64,000 bases of DNA from DATCYX01 sp037444705 (GTDB taxonomy: Bacteria; Chloroflexota; Anaerolineae; Anaerolineales; UBA4823), in contig JBBILY010000001.1 of assembly GCA_037444705.1 (NCBI GenBank), positions 14,546 to 78,545 on the forward strand. The letters are read 5' to 3'. The translations under genes and the position numbers were made by a program. Position 1 is the stretch's first letter, and each line of letters opens with the position of its first letter. Of the stretch, positions 15,275 to 24,022 are shown piece after piece. Under the pieces are notes generated by a model. The model made no database searches, was not told the DNA's origin, and worked only from the letters and a program-made list of their open reading frames with translations.

Positions 15275-16297
15275 ATGTCAGTAACAATCCGAGATGTTGC
15301 CAGGTATTTAAATCTTTCGATAACCACGGTCTCTCGCGCTTTAGATGGCTACGACGATGTTGCCGAGGAGACGCGCCAACGGGTCATCCAGGCAGCCTCA
15401 GAATTGGGGTATGTTCCCTCAGGTGCGGCGCGACAACTGCGTCGCCAGCGCGCCGATGCTATCGGCTACATCCTACCCACGAACCAGCCGCGTTTTACTG
15501 ACCCCTTTTTCTCGGAATTCATCGCTGGCCTTGGTGATGAAGCCGCCTCCCATAACTTTGATTTGTTGATTTCCACCGCTCCTCCTGGAGAACAGGCTGA
15601 AAGGAGTTTATACGAACGTTGGGTGCGGGGCCGCCGCGTGGATGGCATTGTACTTAGTCGGATGCGTTGCTATGACTGGCGTATCGAATATCTGGCTAAG
15701 TGCAAATTTCCCTTCGTGGCGCTGGGCAGCAGTCTTACCCCCGTCGATTTTCCATATATCGAGGTAGATGCCCATTCCGGCTTCGTGAGATTGGTGGAAC
15801 ATCTGGCTGAACGCGGCCATCGGCGTATTGCCTATATTGGTGCGCCATCGGATCTAATGTTGCAATCCGTGCGCTTGGCCGGCTATCGTCAGGGGCTGGA
15901 GATGGTCGGTCTACCTTTTGATGAGACGTTAGTGGTGGAGGGCAATCTAACCCGCCAGGGAGGGTATGATGCAGCCCAACGTTTGTTAAGGTTATCCGAT
16001 CCGCCCACGGCCATCATCGGCGCCAATGATCTCACCGCCATCGGTGCCATGCGTGCTGCGCATGAACGGGGCTTCGTCGTTGGGAGGGATGTGGCAATAG
16101 CCGGCTTTGATGGTATTGAAGATGGTGAACACACACATCCTCCCCTGACTACGCTTAAACAACCCGTATATGAAATTGCCCATCGTCTGGTGGAAATGCT
16201 ACTCAAATTGGTGGCTGGCGAAACTTTAACCGAACCGAATGTTGTGCTACAACCCAAACTCATCGTGCGCGAATCAACCGGCGGCGCCATTTTCTGA
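15275..16297 (+). CDS. LacI-family transcriptional regulator
   Basis: The 340-residue protein has an N-terminal LacI helix-turn-helix (MSVTIRDVARYLNLSITTVS then RALDGYDDVAEETRQRVIQAA) and a periplasmic-binding-protein-like sugar sensor domain ending VLQPKLIVRESTGG. I chose the ATG at 15275 because the conserved domain begins there; an earlier ATG at 15242 lies between the two operator copies. It precedes a sugar ABC transporter operon and probably represses it and itself until the sugar is bound. The effector is likely a hexose or a glycoside related to the GH63-type hydrolase downstream. Confidence 0.93.
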   Translation: MSVTIRDVARYLNLSITTVSRALDGYDDVAEETRQRVIQAASELGYVPSGAARQLRRQRADAIGYILPTNQPRFTDPFFSEFIAGLGDEAASHNFDLLISTAPPGEQAERSLYERWVRGRRVDGIVLSRMRCYDWRIEYLAKCKFPFVALGSSLTPVDFPYIEVDAHSGFVRLVEHLAERGHRRIAYIGAPSDLMLQSVRLAGYRQGLEMVGLPFDETLVVEGNLTRQGGYDAAQRLLRLSDPPTAIIGANDLTAIGAMRAAHERGFVVGRDVAIAGFDGIEDGEHTHPPLTTLKQPVYEIAHRLVEMLLKLVAGETLTEPNVVLQPKLIVRESTGGAIF

Positions 16298-16419
16298 AAT
16301 GCCCCTTTACATGTGATATCTCATTCAGGAGGTGCTCATGCAAATATATAAGTAGCGCGCGATTTCAAGTTGACCTTTTGTCCCTTAAGAACCAATTTGG
16401 ATAGAAAAGGAGGAGATAA

Positions 16420-17823
16420 ATGAAGCGCAATTATCTCATGGGCAGCCTGGCTCTCCTCATCTGTGCGAGTCTGCTGTTGTCCGCCTGCCAGCCAGCCACT
16501 GTGACCGTAACAGTCGAGGTGGAGCGCCCTGTTGAGGTTACCCGGCAGGTGGTAGTGACCCAGCAGGTTGAGAAGGTCGTCGAAGTCACCCCCACGCCGG
16601 TTAACTATGGCCGCATTGTATGGCTTTCCACACAGTTGCGTCCAGTACAGGAGGCCGAAAAAGTGCGAGGGGTCATCCTGGCGGATTTCCCCGGCTCAGT
16701 AGAGTTCATCCCCGAAGATGAAGGCCCATTTCATGACCGCATCGCGGCAGAGGTACAAGCCAACAAGGGTACAGTGGATGTGCTCGGAGCGCTGCATGGC
16801 AATTTTTCGACCATGGCCCCAGCCGGTCAATTGCAGGATTTAACGGCCCTGCGCGCTGCTCTGACCGATCGTGGCATCCCCGACTCTTTTTGGGAGGTGG
16901 CCCAACTGAACACCGATAAGACTTACTACGTCCCATGGATGCAAGCCACCTATATCCTGGCCTTTAACAAGAAAGCGCTGGACTACCTGCCGGCAGGTGT
17001 GGATGTCAATGCATTGACTTATGATGACCTGCTAGCCTGGGCTAAGAGTATAAAAGATGCCACTGGCGACAGCAAACTTGGTTTCCCCGCCGGCGATAGA
17101 GGCCTGTTGCATCGCTTCTTCCAGGGTTTCCTGATACCGGCCTTCTCGGGCGGTGTCGTAACCACTTTTGCCAGTGAAGATGCGGCAAAGGGCTGGCAGT
17201 GGCTTAAGGAGATATGGCCTTACGTCCACCCACAATCCACGACCTTCAATTTCATGCAAGAACAATTGCTCTCTGAAGAGGTATGGATTGCATGGGACCA
17301 CACTGCCCGCCTGAAGGACGCCTTCGAGGCGCGGCCGGATGACTTTTTAGCCGTACCTGTCCCAGCCGGTCCAAAAGGGCGGGCTTTCATGCCCGTCATC
17401 GCTGGGCTGGCGATCCCGGTCACTACCACAAATCAAGCTGGAGCTGAAGCCCTGATCAAATATCTCACCGAGCCGCAGGTGCAAATCACCACACTCCGCG
17501 AGGCGGGCTTCTTCCCGGTTGTTTCGGTAGACTATCCCGCCTTTGTCTCGCCAGGCCTGAAACTGGAGGGAGAAGCCGTGACCAAACAAGCCGCCGCTCC
17601 TGATGCGCTGCCCTCGCTGTTGCCTCAGGGGCTGGGCGCGAAAGGTGGAGACTTCAATAAAGTCTTTCGCGATACCTTTACTCGCATTATCTTAAACAAT
17701 GAAGACATTACCACCGTCCTGGCCGAGCAGAAGGTTGCCTTGCAGGCTATCATGACCGAGACCGGTGCTCCATGCTGGCCTCCCGATCCCGATAGCGCTG
17801 GACAGCCTTGCCAGGTTAAATAG
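16420..17823 (+). CDS. sugar ABC transporter substrate-binding lipoprotein
   Basis: A lipobox (LLLSACQP, Cys23) is followed by a Val/Thr/Glu-rich stalk (residues 27-62) and an extracellular binding protein of the MalE/UgpB family (family 1), with AFNKKALDYLPAGVDVNALT in the typical position. It captures a carbohydrate outside the cell for the two permeases and ATPase encoded next. AAAGGAGGAG precedes the ATG. A strong stem-loop follows the stop, which likely keeps this subunit's mRNA more abundant than the rest. The ligand cannot be read from sequence; a glycoside or compatible solute is suggested by the neighbours. Confidence 0.9.
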   Translation: MKRNYLMGSLALLICASLLLSACQPATVTVTVEVERPVEVTRQVVVTQQVEKVVEVTPTPVNYGRIVWLSTQLRPVQEAEKVRGVILADFPGSVEFIPEDEGPFHDRIAAEVQANKGTVDVLGALHGNFSTMAPAGQLQDLTALRAALTDRGIPDSFWEVAQLNTDKTYYVPWMQATYILAFNKKALDYLPAGVDVNALTYDDLLAWAKSIKDATGDSKLGFPAGDRGLLHRFFQGFLIPAFSGGVVTTFASEDAAKGWQWLKEIWPYVHPQSTTFNFMQEQLLSEEVWIAWDHTARLKDAFEARPDDFLAVPVPAGPKGRAFMPVIAGLAIPVTTTNQAGAEALIKYLTEPQVQITTLREAGFFPVVSVDYPAFVSPGLKLEGEAVTKQAAAPDALPSLLPQGLGAKGGDFNKVFRDTFTRIILNNEDITTVLAEQKVALQAIMTETGAPCWPPDPDSAGQPCQVK

Positions 17824-17831
17824 CGCTTAGG

Positions 17832-17866
17832 TTGGGGTGCGGTGTCTGCTCGGCGCCGCACCCCAA
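17832..17866 (+). other. 11-bp stem-loop between binding protein and permease genes
   Basis: TTGGGGTGCGG (17832-17842) pairs perfectly with CCGCACCCCAA (17856-17866). There is no T-run, so it is probably an mRNA-stabilising or partially terminating hairpin. It favours expression of the binding protein over the membrane subunits. Confidence 0.7.
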
Positions 17867-17882
17867 TATTATCGAGGTGGTG

Positions 17883-18743
17883 ATGAACCCTCGCCTAATC
17901 AAAAAACTGACACCTTACCTGCTCCTGCTCCCCTCGATCATTTTTCTACTCACCTTCTTCGCTTATCCTATGCTCCAGGCCTTTGTCCTGGCCTTTCGCG
18001 GCGAAGATGGCGTTTGGAGCTTGAAGTACTTTCAAACCATGGTTAACGATGTGGCTTTTACCTCGGCCTTTAGAACCACCTTGCTGTTGCTGATCATCAT
18101 TATCCCGGTCCAATTTTCATTGGCTTTGATCATGGCTCTCCTGATTCAAGCGAAGTTGAAGTACTCCGGCCTTTTTCTATATATTTATTCCATCCCTCTT
18201 GGCATTTCAGAACTGGCCGCAGGCATTGTCTGGTTTGCTATTTTCACTGAACGAGGCTATTTGAACACAATCCTGACCGCCTTAGGTGTGTTAGAAAAAC
18301 CTTTCATCTTTCTCAGTTATCAAAAGACGGGCTGGCTGTTGTTGGCTGTGATTGTCGCCGAGGTGTGGAGAGCCACCTCGATCATCATGGTTATTCTGGT
18401 GGCTGGCTTGCAATCCATACCCAACGAATATCTGGAGGCGGCCGATATTTTCGGGGCAACGCTCTGGCAAAAGATCTGGCGAGTTATCCTGCCTTTGCTG
18501 CGGCCCAGCATACAGGTAGCCTTGATCTTGCGCACCATTCTAGCATTTCAGGTTTTTGCTGTGGCGTTGGCTGTGGCCGGTCGAGGGATAACGCTTCTGG
18601 CAGCGGAGGCCTACCGCTGGTATAACGCCTACCGTAACCCAAATGTGGCTGCGGCTTATGCAGCATTGATCCTGGTGCTCTCGATCGCCAGCACTGCCCT
18701 ATATGTATGGGGATTACGCACTCCGGAGGAACAAAGCCTATGA
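17883..18743 (+). CDS. sugar ABC transporter permease (MalF/UgpA type)
   Basis: The 286-residue protein has six predicted helices and the cytoplasmic EAA-type loop (LEAADIFGATLWQKIWRVIL) that docks on the ATPase. It forms the translocation pore with the next permease. The ATG at 17883 is preceded by GAGGTGG; an upstream in-frame ATG lies inside the hairpin and was rejected. Its stop overlaps the next gene's start by 4 nt. Confidence 0.9.
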   Translation: MNPRLIKKLTPYLLLLPSIIFLLTFFAYPMLQAFVLAFRGEDGVWSLKYFQTMVNDVAFTSAFRTTLLLLIIIIPVQFSLALIMALLIQAKLKYSGLFLYIYSIPLGISELAAGIVWFAIFTERGYLNTILTALGVLEKPFIFLSYQKTGWLLLAVIVAEVWRATSIIMVILVAGLQSIPNEYLEAADIFGATLWQKIWRVILPLLRPSIQVALILRTILAFQVFAVALAVAGRGITLLAAEAYRWYNAYRNPNVAAAYAALILVLSIASTALYVWGLRTPEEQSL

Positions 18744-19567
18744 GCAACCTCGCCAAACAGGGACGGCAACTTGGGCGTGTACTGGCTTATCTTCTAGCGA
18801 TTCTGGTGGCTTTATGGATTTTGATACCCATTTATTTGATTGGGGTATCGGCTCTGGGTGAACCCCTGGCTGTTTATAGGTTTCCGCGGCCCTTTTGGCC
18901 AGCACCATTCTCTTTAGAAACCATGTTGTTCTTCTTGAAATCCGGCGGTGTCATTAAGTCCGTCAGATCTAGCGTCATCGTCGCTTTGATTACAATGATA
19001 TTCTCTAACGTGATTGGTGCGCCAGCCGGTTATGCTATTGCCCGCTTCGTTTTTGGCGGCCGCGATGCCTTCCGCCTCCTGGTTGTCTCCACACGCGCTT
19101 TTCCCATCGTTATCTTGTCCATTCCACTGGCCGTGACCTTCATTCATTGGGGTATGTACGACTCAATCTATAGCCTAGCCTTGATGCACACGGCTCTAGC
19201 CTTGCCCTTCACCATCCTGATCACCAGCAGTGTGTTTGCCAGCGTGCCTAGAGACCTGGAAGAAGCGGCTCAAACCCTGGGTTGTAGCCAACTTGGAGCT
19301 TTCGTTCGCGTCTCGCTGCCTCTGGCTTTACCGGGTCTGGCAGCTGCTACGCTGTTCACTTTTGTGCTTTCATGGAATGAGGTCTTTGCTGCAGTGATCC
19401 TGACAGTACGCAATCGTACCCTGCCGGCCTTGGTGCTGACTGTGCTGGATGAATCCCAACTTCCGTATCGTTTTGCGGGCGGTTTCTTTATGCTGGCGCC
19501 TTCACTGATCTTTATACTTTTCATTCGCCGTTATTTATTTAATCTTTGGGGAAGAGTGACAAAATAA
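18740..19567 (+). CDS. sugar ABC transporter permease (MalG/UgpE type)
   Basis: This 275-residue subunit has six predicted helices and the EAA loop (DLEEAAQTLGCSQLGAFVRV). It pairs with the preceding permease. The start ATG overlaps the previous stop (ATGA) and has GGAGGA 8 nt before it. The ATPase gene starts directly after the stop codon, which confirms one operon. Confidence 0.9.
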   Translation: MSNLAKQGRQLGRVLAYLLAILVALWILIPIYLIGVSALGEPLAVYRFPRPFWPAPFSLETMLFFLKSGGVIKSVRSSVIVALITMIFSNVIGAPAGYAIARFVFGGRDAFRLLVVSTRAFPIVILSIPLAVTFIHWGMYDSIYSLALMHTALALPFTILITSSVFASVPRDLEEAAQTLGCSQLGAFVRVSLPLALPGLAAATLFTFVLSWNEVFAAVILTVRNRTLPALVLTVLDESQLPYRFAGGFFMLAPSLIFILFIRRYLFNLWGRVTK

Positions 19568-20662
19568 ATGGCTGAGATTCGTCTTCTCAATGTTTATAAG
19601 CGCTTTGGTAAAGTGGTGGCTAACCGTGACATTAATCTGACCATCACCGATAGGGAATTCATGGTCCTCTTGGGCCCTTCAGGTTGCGGTAAGACCACCT
19701 TGTTGCGCGGTATTGCTGGTCTGGAACAGATAGACCAGGGCCGAATCTATATTGGCGATCGCGATGTGACCGATCTGCCCCCACGCAAACGACGCATTGC
19801 CATGGTATTCCAGAGTTATGCCGTCTTTCCGCATCTCACGGTTTTTGAGAACATCGCTTTTGGCTTACGTATGCAACGCTTGCCAGATAAAGAGGTTAAA
19901 GAGCGCGTCCGAAGCGCAGCGGAATTGTTACAGATTTCCGAGTTGTTGGAGCGCTATCCCGCTCAACTCTCTGGAGGGCAGCGCCAGCGTGTAGCAGTGG
20001 CACGTGCCATCGCCGTCCAGGCAGAGGTGTTGCTTATGGATGAGCCCTTGAGCAATCTCGACGCCTTGCTCCGCCTGGAGATGCGCGCCGAACTTAAACG
20101 GCTGATGAAAGAACTCAACACCACGGTCGTCTATGTTACTCATGATCAGGTGGAGGCCTTAAGCCTCGGCGATCGCATTGCCGTAATGCGGGACGGCAGC
20201 ATCCTGCAATGTGATACCCCGCTCAATGTTTATGATTACCCGGCCAACGAATTCATCGGGGGCTTCATTGGCAATCCCCCAATGAACTTCCTTAAAGGTC
20301 AGGTCAAAGTAGAAGACGGCACTATCCAGATCGAGGTAGGTGGCACCATTGTTACACCACCTCAGGTGATCCAAACTATCCTCAGGGATAGTGGCGCTCG
20401 CAGCGTTAAATTAGGAATACGCGCTGAAAACATCGAGATCGCCTCTGAACAAAAAGAAGGGAGCATGGAAGGGGTGGTGCTTGTGGTAGAGCCGTTAGGA
20501 TCGCATAATCTACTAACAGTACGGGTTGGAGAAGAGCGACTCAAAGTCAACACCCACGCCGATCGTTATTTCCAACCTGGACAACCCATTTGGTTGCACC
20601 CTGTGCCTGCAAAAATTCGCTGGATGGATGCCGAAAGCGGGATGGCTCTTAAGGCAGTATGA
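19568..20662 (+). CDS. sugar ABC transporter ATP-binding protein (MalK/UgpC type)
   Basis: The 364-residue ATPase has Walker A (GPSGCGKTT), the Q-loop (VFQSYAVFPH), the ABC signature (LSGGQRQRVAVARAI), Walker B (VLLMDEPLSNLD) and the switch His (THDQ). A C-terminal OB-type regulatory domain (about 240-360) marks the MalK/UgpC group, whose members energise several carbohydrate importers and may be regulated through this domain. The stop overlaps the start of the hydrolase gene by 4 nt. Confidence 0.95.
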   Translation: MAEIRLLNVYKRFGKVVANRDINLTITDREFMVLLGPSGCGKTTLLRGIAGLEQIDQGRIYIGDRDVTDLPPRKRRIAMVFQSYAVFPHLTVFENIAFGLRMQRLPDKEVKERVRSAAELLQISELLERYPAQLSGGQRQRVAVARAIAVQAEVLLMDEPLSNLDALLRLEMRAELKRLMKELNTTVVYVTHDQVEALSLGDRIAVMRDGSILQCDTPLNVYDYPANEFIGGFIGNPPMNFLKGQVKVEDGTIQIEVGGTIVTPPQVIQTILRDSGARSVKLGIRAENIEIASEQKEGSMEGVVLVVEPLGSHNLLTVRVGEERLKVNTHADRYFQPGQPIWLHPVPAKIRWMDAESGMALKAV

Positions 20663-21960
20663 GAGCATCTGAGCTGCTTATGCAAGCCGAGCAGGTTTTG
20701 CGCCAAAACGACGTCGGTCAATTTACCAAGCCCGGCCCGCGCCAGTATCCCCATCAGTGGAACTGGGACTCTGCCCTGATCGCTCTCGGGCTCTCGCACT
20801 TTGACTTGGAGCGCGCCTTAATCGAGATTCGTTCCTTGCTCAGTGCTCAGTGGCAAGATGGCATGTTACCTCATATTGTCTACCATGATGCTCCCTCCGA
20901 CTATTTCCCTGACCCTGGCTTCTGGCAGATCGAATCCAGCCCCAACGCGCCACCTATTCCCACCTCTGGCATCACCCAACCCCCTCTCCTAACCACCGTC
21001 ATCCGTTGCCTTCACGCCCGCCATTCCATTCCAGACTTTGTGCGCGAGGTTTACCCTGCTCTGTTGCGCTGGCAGCGTTGGCTTCACACCGCTCGCGCTG
21101 CCAATGGCAGCGGTTTGGTATATATTATCCATCCGTGGGAATCGGGCACTGACGACTCGCCACGCTGGTCTCAAACCCTGGCTTCTATTTCCCCGCAGAA
21201 TTTAACGGATTTTCGCCGCGGTGATATACGCCATGTTCCTGCAGCAGAGCGCCCTTATCAGGATGATTATGAACGCTTTATCTATTTAATTGAGATCTTC
21301 CGCCAGCAGGGTTATCAGCCCCAGGCGTTGCGGGTGCATTCCCCCTTTCTGGTTCAGGACGTGCTCTTCAACACGCTGCTCTACCGCGCCGATCAGGATT
21401 TATTAGCTCTGGCGCGCCAACTGGGTGAACCGACCATAGAAATCGAGGAATGGCTTGAGCGATTGCGCGCCAATTTTAATGCTTACTTCTGGGACGAAGC
21501 GCGCGGCCTGTATAACGATTATGACCTGCGCGCCCAGCGTCGAATTGAAGTAAACACAGCGATCACCTTTGTCCCACTCTTCGCCGGCCTGCCCAATGAG
21601 GCTCAGGCGCGCCGCTTGGTCGTGGAACATCTGGAAAACCCAGCCGAGTACGCCCCGGATCGGGATATTCGTTACTACCTTACTTCAACCAGCAAGGCTG
21701 AGCCCGCCTGGGAGGCGCGCCGTTATTGGCGCGGGCCAGTCTGGATCATCCTCAATTGGCTCGTATGGCAGGGATTGCGCAGATATGGATTTGACCATTT
21801 GGCCGAGACCCTGCGGCAAGATAGCCTTGAACTTATCACTCGCTCTGGTTTCCGAGAATATTACGATCCCCGCGATGGCTCTGGCTGTGGCTCTGTCGCC
21901 TTCTCCTGGTCGGCTGCATTGGCTTTTGAGTTAGAATCTGGAACGGTGATGCCCGATTAA
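20659..21960 (+). CDS. GH63/MGH1-type glycoside hydrolase
   Basis: The 433-residue protein has the (alpha/alpha)6-barrel pattern of glycosylglycerate hydrolases and related GH63 enzymes: HQWNWDSALIALGLSHFD near the start, IHPWESGTDDSPRW in the middle and AYFWDEARGLYNDYDL, YWRGPVWIILNW and REYYDPRDGSGCG toward the end. Enzymes of this group cleave mannosylglycerate or glucosylglycerate; other members act on glucosides of similar size. It is translationally coupled to the transporter ATPase, so the imported sugar is probably its substrate. The exact substrate is inference. Confidence 0.75.
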   Translation: MRASELLMQAEQVLRQNDVGQFTKPGPRQYPHQWNWDSALIALGLSHFDLERALIEIRSLLSAQWQDGMLPHIVYHDAPSDYFPDPGFWQIESSPNAPPIPTSGITQPPLLTTVIRCLHARHSIPDFVREVYPALLRWQRWLHTARAANGSGLVYIIHPWESGTDDSPRWSQTLASISPQNLTDFRRGDIRHVPAAERPYQDDYERFIYLIEIFRQQGYQPQALRVHSPFLVQDVLFNTLLYRADQDLLALARQLGEPTIEIEEWLERLRANFNAYFWDEARGLYNDYDLRAQRRIEVNTAITFVPLFAGLPNEAQARRLVVEHLENPAEYAPDRDIRYYLTSTSKAEPAWEARRYWRGPVWIILNWLVWQGLRRYGFDHLAETLRQDSLELITRSGFREYYDPRDGSGCGSVAFSWSAALAFELESGTVMPD

Positions 21961-22014
21961 GCACCAGCGATCTGGTGCCCCTGCCTTCTCCATAGCCGAT
22001 CAGGAGAGCAACGT

Positions 22015-23295
22015 ATGGCTTCAAATCCCCCCGCACATCTGCATATTGGCTTTGTTTCCACGCGCTTCAGCGACACCGATGGCGTTTCCCTGGAGACAGA
22101 AAAGTGGGCGACTGTATTGGAGAGGATGGGTCATTCCTGTTTTTATTTTGCGGGTCAGTGCAATCGCCCACCAGAGCGCAGTTATCTGGTGCCACAGGCG
22201 CATTTCAAACCCCCCGATACTGAGGCTATTTATCACATCGCCTTTTCTGAGCGCAAGCGCCCAGCAGAAATCACGCGCCTGATCTATCAAATGAAAGATG
22301 GCCTCAAGGAACATCTTCGTTCTTTTGTGGGCTCTTTCGATCTAGACCTGCTGGTGGTCGAAAATGCCTTGGCGATCCCGCTTAACCTGCCATTGGGCCT
22401 GGCGCTGACCGAGTTTATCGCCGAGACAGGCTTTCCCACCATCGCCCATCATCATGATTTTTTCTGGGAGCGTAAGCGCTTCCTGGTCAATTGTGTCTGG
22501 GACTATCTCAACATGGCCTTTCCGCCTCACCTGCCCTTTATTCAGCATGTGACTATCAATTCGTCGGCAGCCAATCAATTGAGCCTGCGCACCGGCATCT
22601 CCAGCCCCTTAGTGCCCAATGTGATGGATTTTGACCATCCACCCGCGCCCCCCGATGAGTATACAGCCGATCTGCGCACAGCGCTTAGTCTGGCTGAGGA
22701 TGAGTTGTTTTTCCTCCAGCCTACCCGCGTCGTGCCGCGCAAGGGCATCGAACATGCCATTGAATTGATCGCCCGCCTGGGGCGAAAGGCGCGCCTGGTG
22801 ATTTCTCACGCCTCAGGAGACGAGGGATATGCCTATGAGCGTTACATTAAGCAATATGCCAGGCGCCTGGGGGTGGCCCTTAACTGCGTTTCTGAAACCA
22901 TTGGTGAACGGCGTACCCGCTCACTAGATGGCCGCAAGATTTACGCATTGTGGGATGTCTACCCTTATGCCGACCTGGTCACATATCCATCCGATGTTGA
23001 AGGCTTTGGCAACGCTTTTCTGGAGGCAATCTATTTCCGTCGCCCCATTTTAGTAAACAATTATTCGATCTATAGTATAGATATCAAGCCTAAGGGCTTT
23101 CGCGCCATTGAATTCGATGGATTCATTGATGATGAGAGCGTTGAAACCACGCGGAAGGTATTAGATGATCCGCACCTGCGTCAGGAAATGGCGGAGCATA
23201 ACTATCAACTGGCGCGACGCCATTATTCCTATGCTGTATTGGAGCACCATTTACGTACCCTATTGGTGGAATCCTTTGGGGAAAGGCGGGAGTGA
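22015..23295 (+). CDS. GT4-family glycosyltransferase
   Basis: The 426-residue protein has a Rossmann-type N-terminal domain (IGFVSTRFSDTDGVSLETEK) and a C-terminal glycosyl-transferase 1 domain (QPTRVVPRKGIEHAIELIARL, then YPSDVEGFGNAFLEAIYFRRP with the E-x7-E catalytic pair). Retaining GT4 enzymes transfer sugars from nucleotide donors. Next to a GH63-type hydrolase and a sugar importer, it may build a mannosyl/glucosyl-glycerate type compatible solute, as in the MggS/MggA systems, but the acceptor is not evident from sequence. GGAGAG lies before the ATG. Confidence 0.8.
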   Translation: MASNPPAHLHIGFVSTRFSDTDGVSLETEKWATVLERMGHSCFYFAGQCNRPPERSYLVPQAHFKPPDTEAIYHIAFSERKRPAEITRLIYQMKDGLKEHLRSFVGSFDLDLLVVENALAIPLNLPLGLALTEFIAETGFPTIAHHHDFFWERKRFLVNCVWDYLNMAFPPHLPFIQHVTINSSAANQLSLRTGISSPLVPNVMDFDHPPAPPDEYTADLRTALSLAEDELFFLQPTRVVPRKGIEHAIELIARLGRKARLVISHASGDEGYAYERYIKQYARRLGVALNCVSETIGERRTRSLDGRKIYALWDVYPYADLVTYPSDVEGFGNAFLEAIYFRRPILVNNYSIYSIDIKPKGFRAIEFDGFIDDESVETTRKVLDDPHLRQEMAEHNYQLARRHYSYAVLEHHLRTLLVESFGERRE

Positions 23296-23358
23296 TGGTT
23301 ATGCGGGCTGGCTTTGTCTGTCTGGTAAGAGAGCCATATATCTGGTAACGAGGCACAA

Positions 23359-24012
23359 ATGAGCCCGGTTAGCCGATCTGGGGAACAAAGCCGCCTGGTT
23401 TATGATCGTCTGAGCCGCTGGTATGATCTATTTGGTGGCTTTGAGAAACGCCCGCGTGACCTTGCGCTTCAGATGCTATCCCCTGGCGAGGGGGACAGGA
23501 TTCTAGAGATCGGCTGCGGCAGTGGTCATGCCATCCTGGCATTGGCCAAGGCGGTGGGTCCATCTGATCGCGTATATGGCATTGATCTGGCGCGTGGGAT
23601 GCTTAACATCGCCCGCCTCAGGGTTAAGAAAGTCGGGCTGGGCGAAAGGCTCTGGCTGATTCAGGGCGATGCGCGCCAATTGCCGTTTGGCGCAGCCTGC
23701 TTTGACCGCATCTTCATGAGTTTCACCCTCGAACTTTTTCAGGCGGCAGATATTTCCCGCCTTCTGTTTGAGTGCTATCGCATATTGAGGCCGAAGGGGC
23801 GCATAGGGATAGTGGCATTGTCCAGGAGGGGCGGCCCGAGCCTGGCGATGAGGTTTTATGAGCGCCTGCACGAGATGATGCCCCAATACATAGATTGTCG
23901 GCCCATCTATGTACAATCCTCGCTGGAGAAGGCGGGATTCCACACCCTGGAGGCGAGAGAGGCGTCTCTCTTTGGGTTGCGCCTGGAGATCGTATTGTCG
24001 GAAAGGGCTTGA
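23359..24012 (+). CDS. SAM-dependent class I methyltransferase
   Basis: The 217-residue protein has the SAM-binding motif ILEIGCGSGHAILALAKAVG, the acidic ribose-binding YGIDLARGM and the motif IV region FDRIFMSFTLELF. It belongs to the Methyltransf_11/UbiE-like group; the substrate is unknown. It starts 63 nt after the GT4 gene and may be the last gene of the operon. It ends 11 nt before the convergent sensor kinase gene. Confidence 0.85.
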   Translation: MSPVSRSGEQSRLVYDRLSRWYDLFGGFEKRPRDLALQMLSPGEGDRILEIGCGSGHAILALAKAVGPSDRVYGIDLARGMLNIARLRVKKVGLGERLWLIQGDARQLPFGAACFDRIFMSFTLELFQAADISRLLFECYRILRPKGRIGIVALSRRGGPSLAMRFYERLHEMMPQYIDCRPIYVQSSLEKAGFHTLEAREASLFGLRLEIVLSERA

Positions 24013-24022
24013 GGCACACGGG

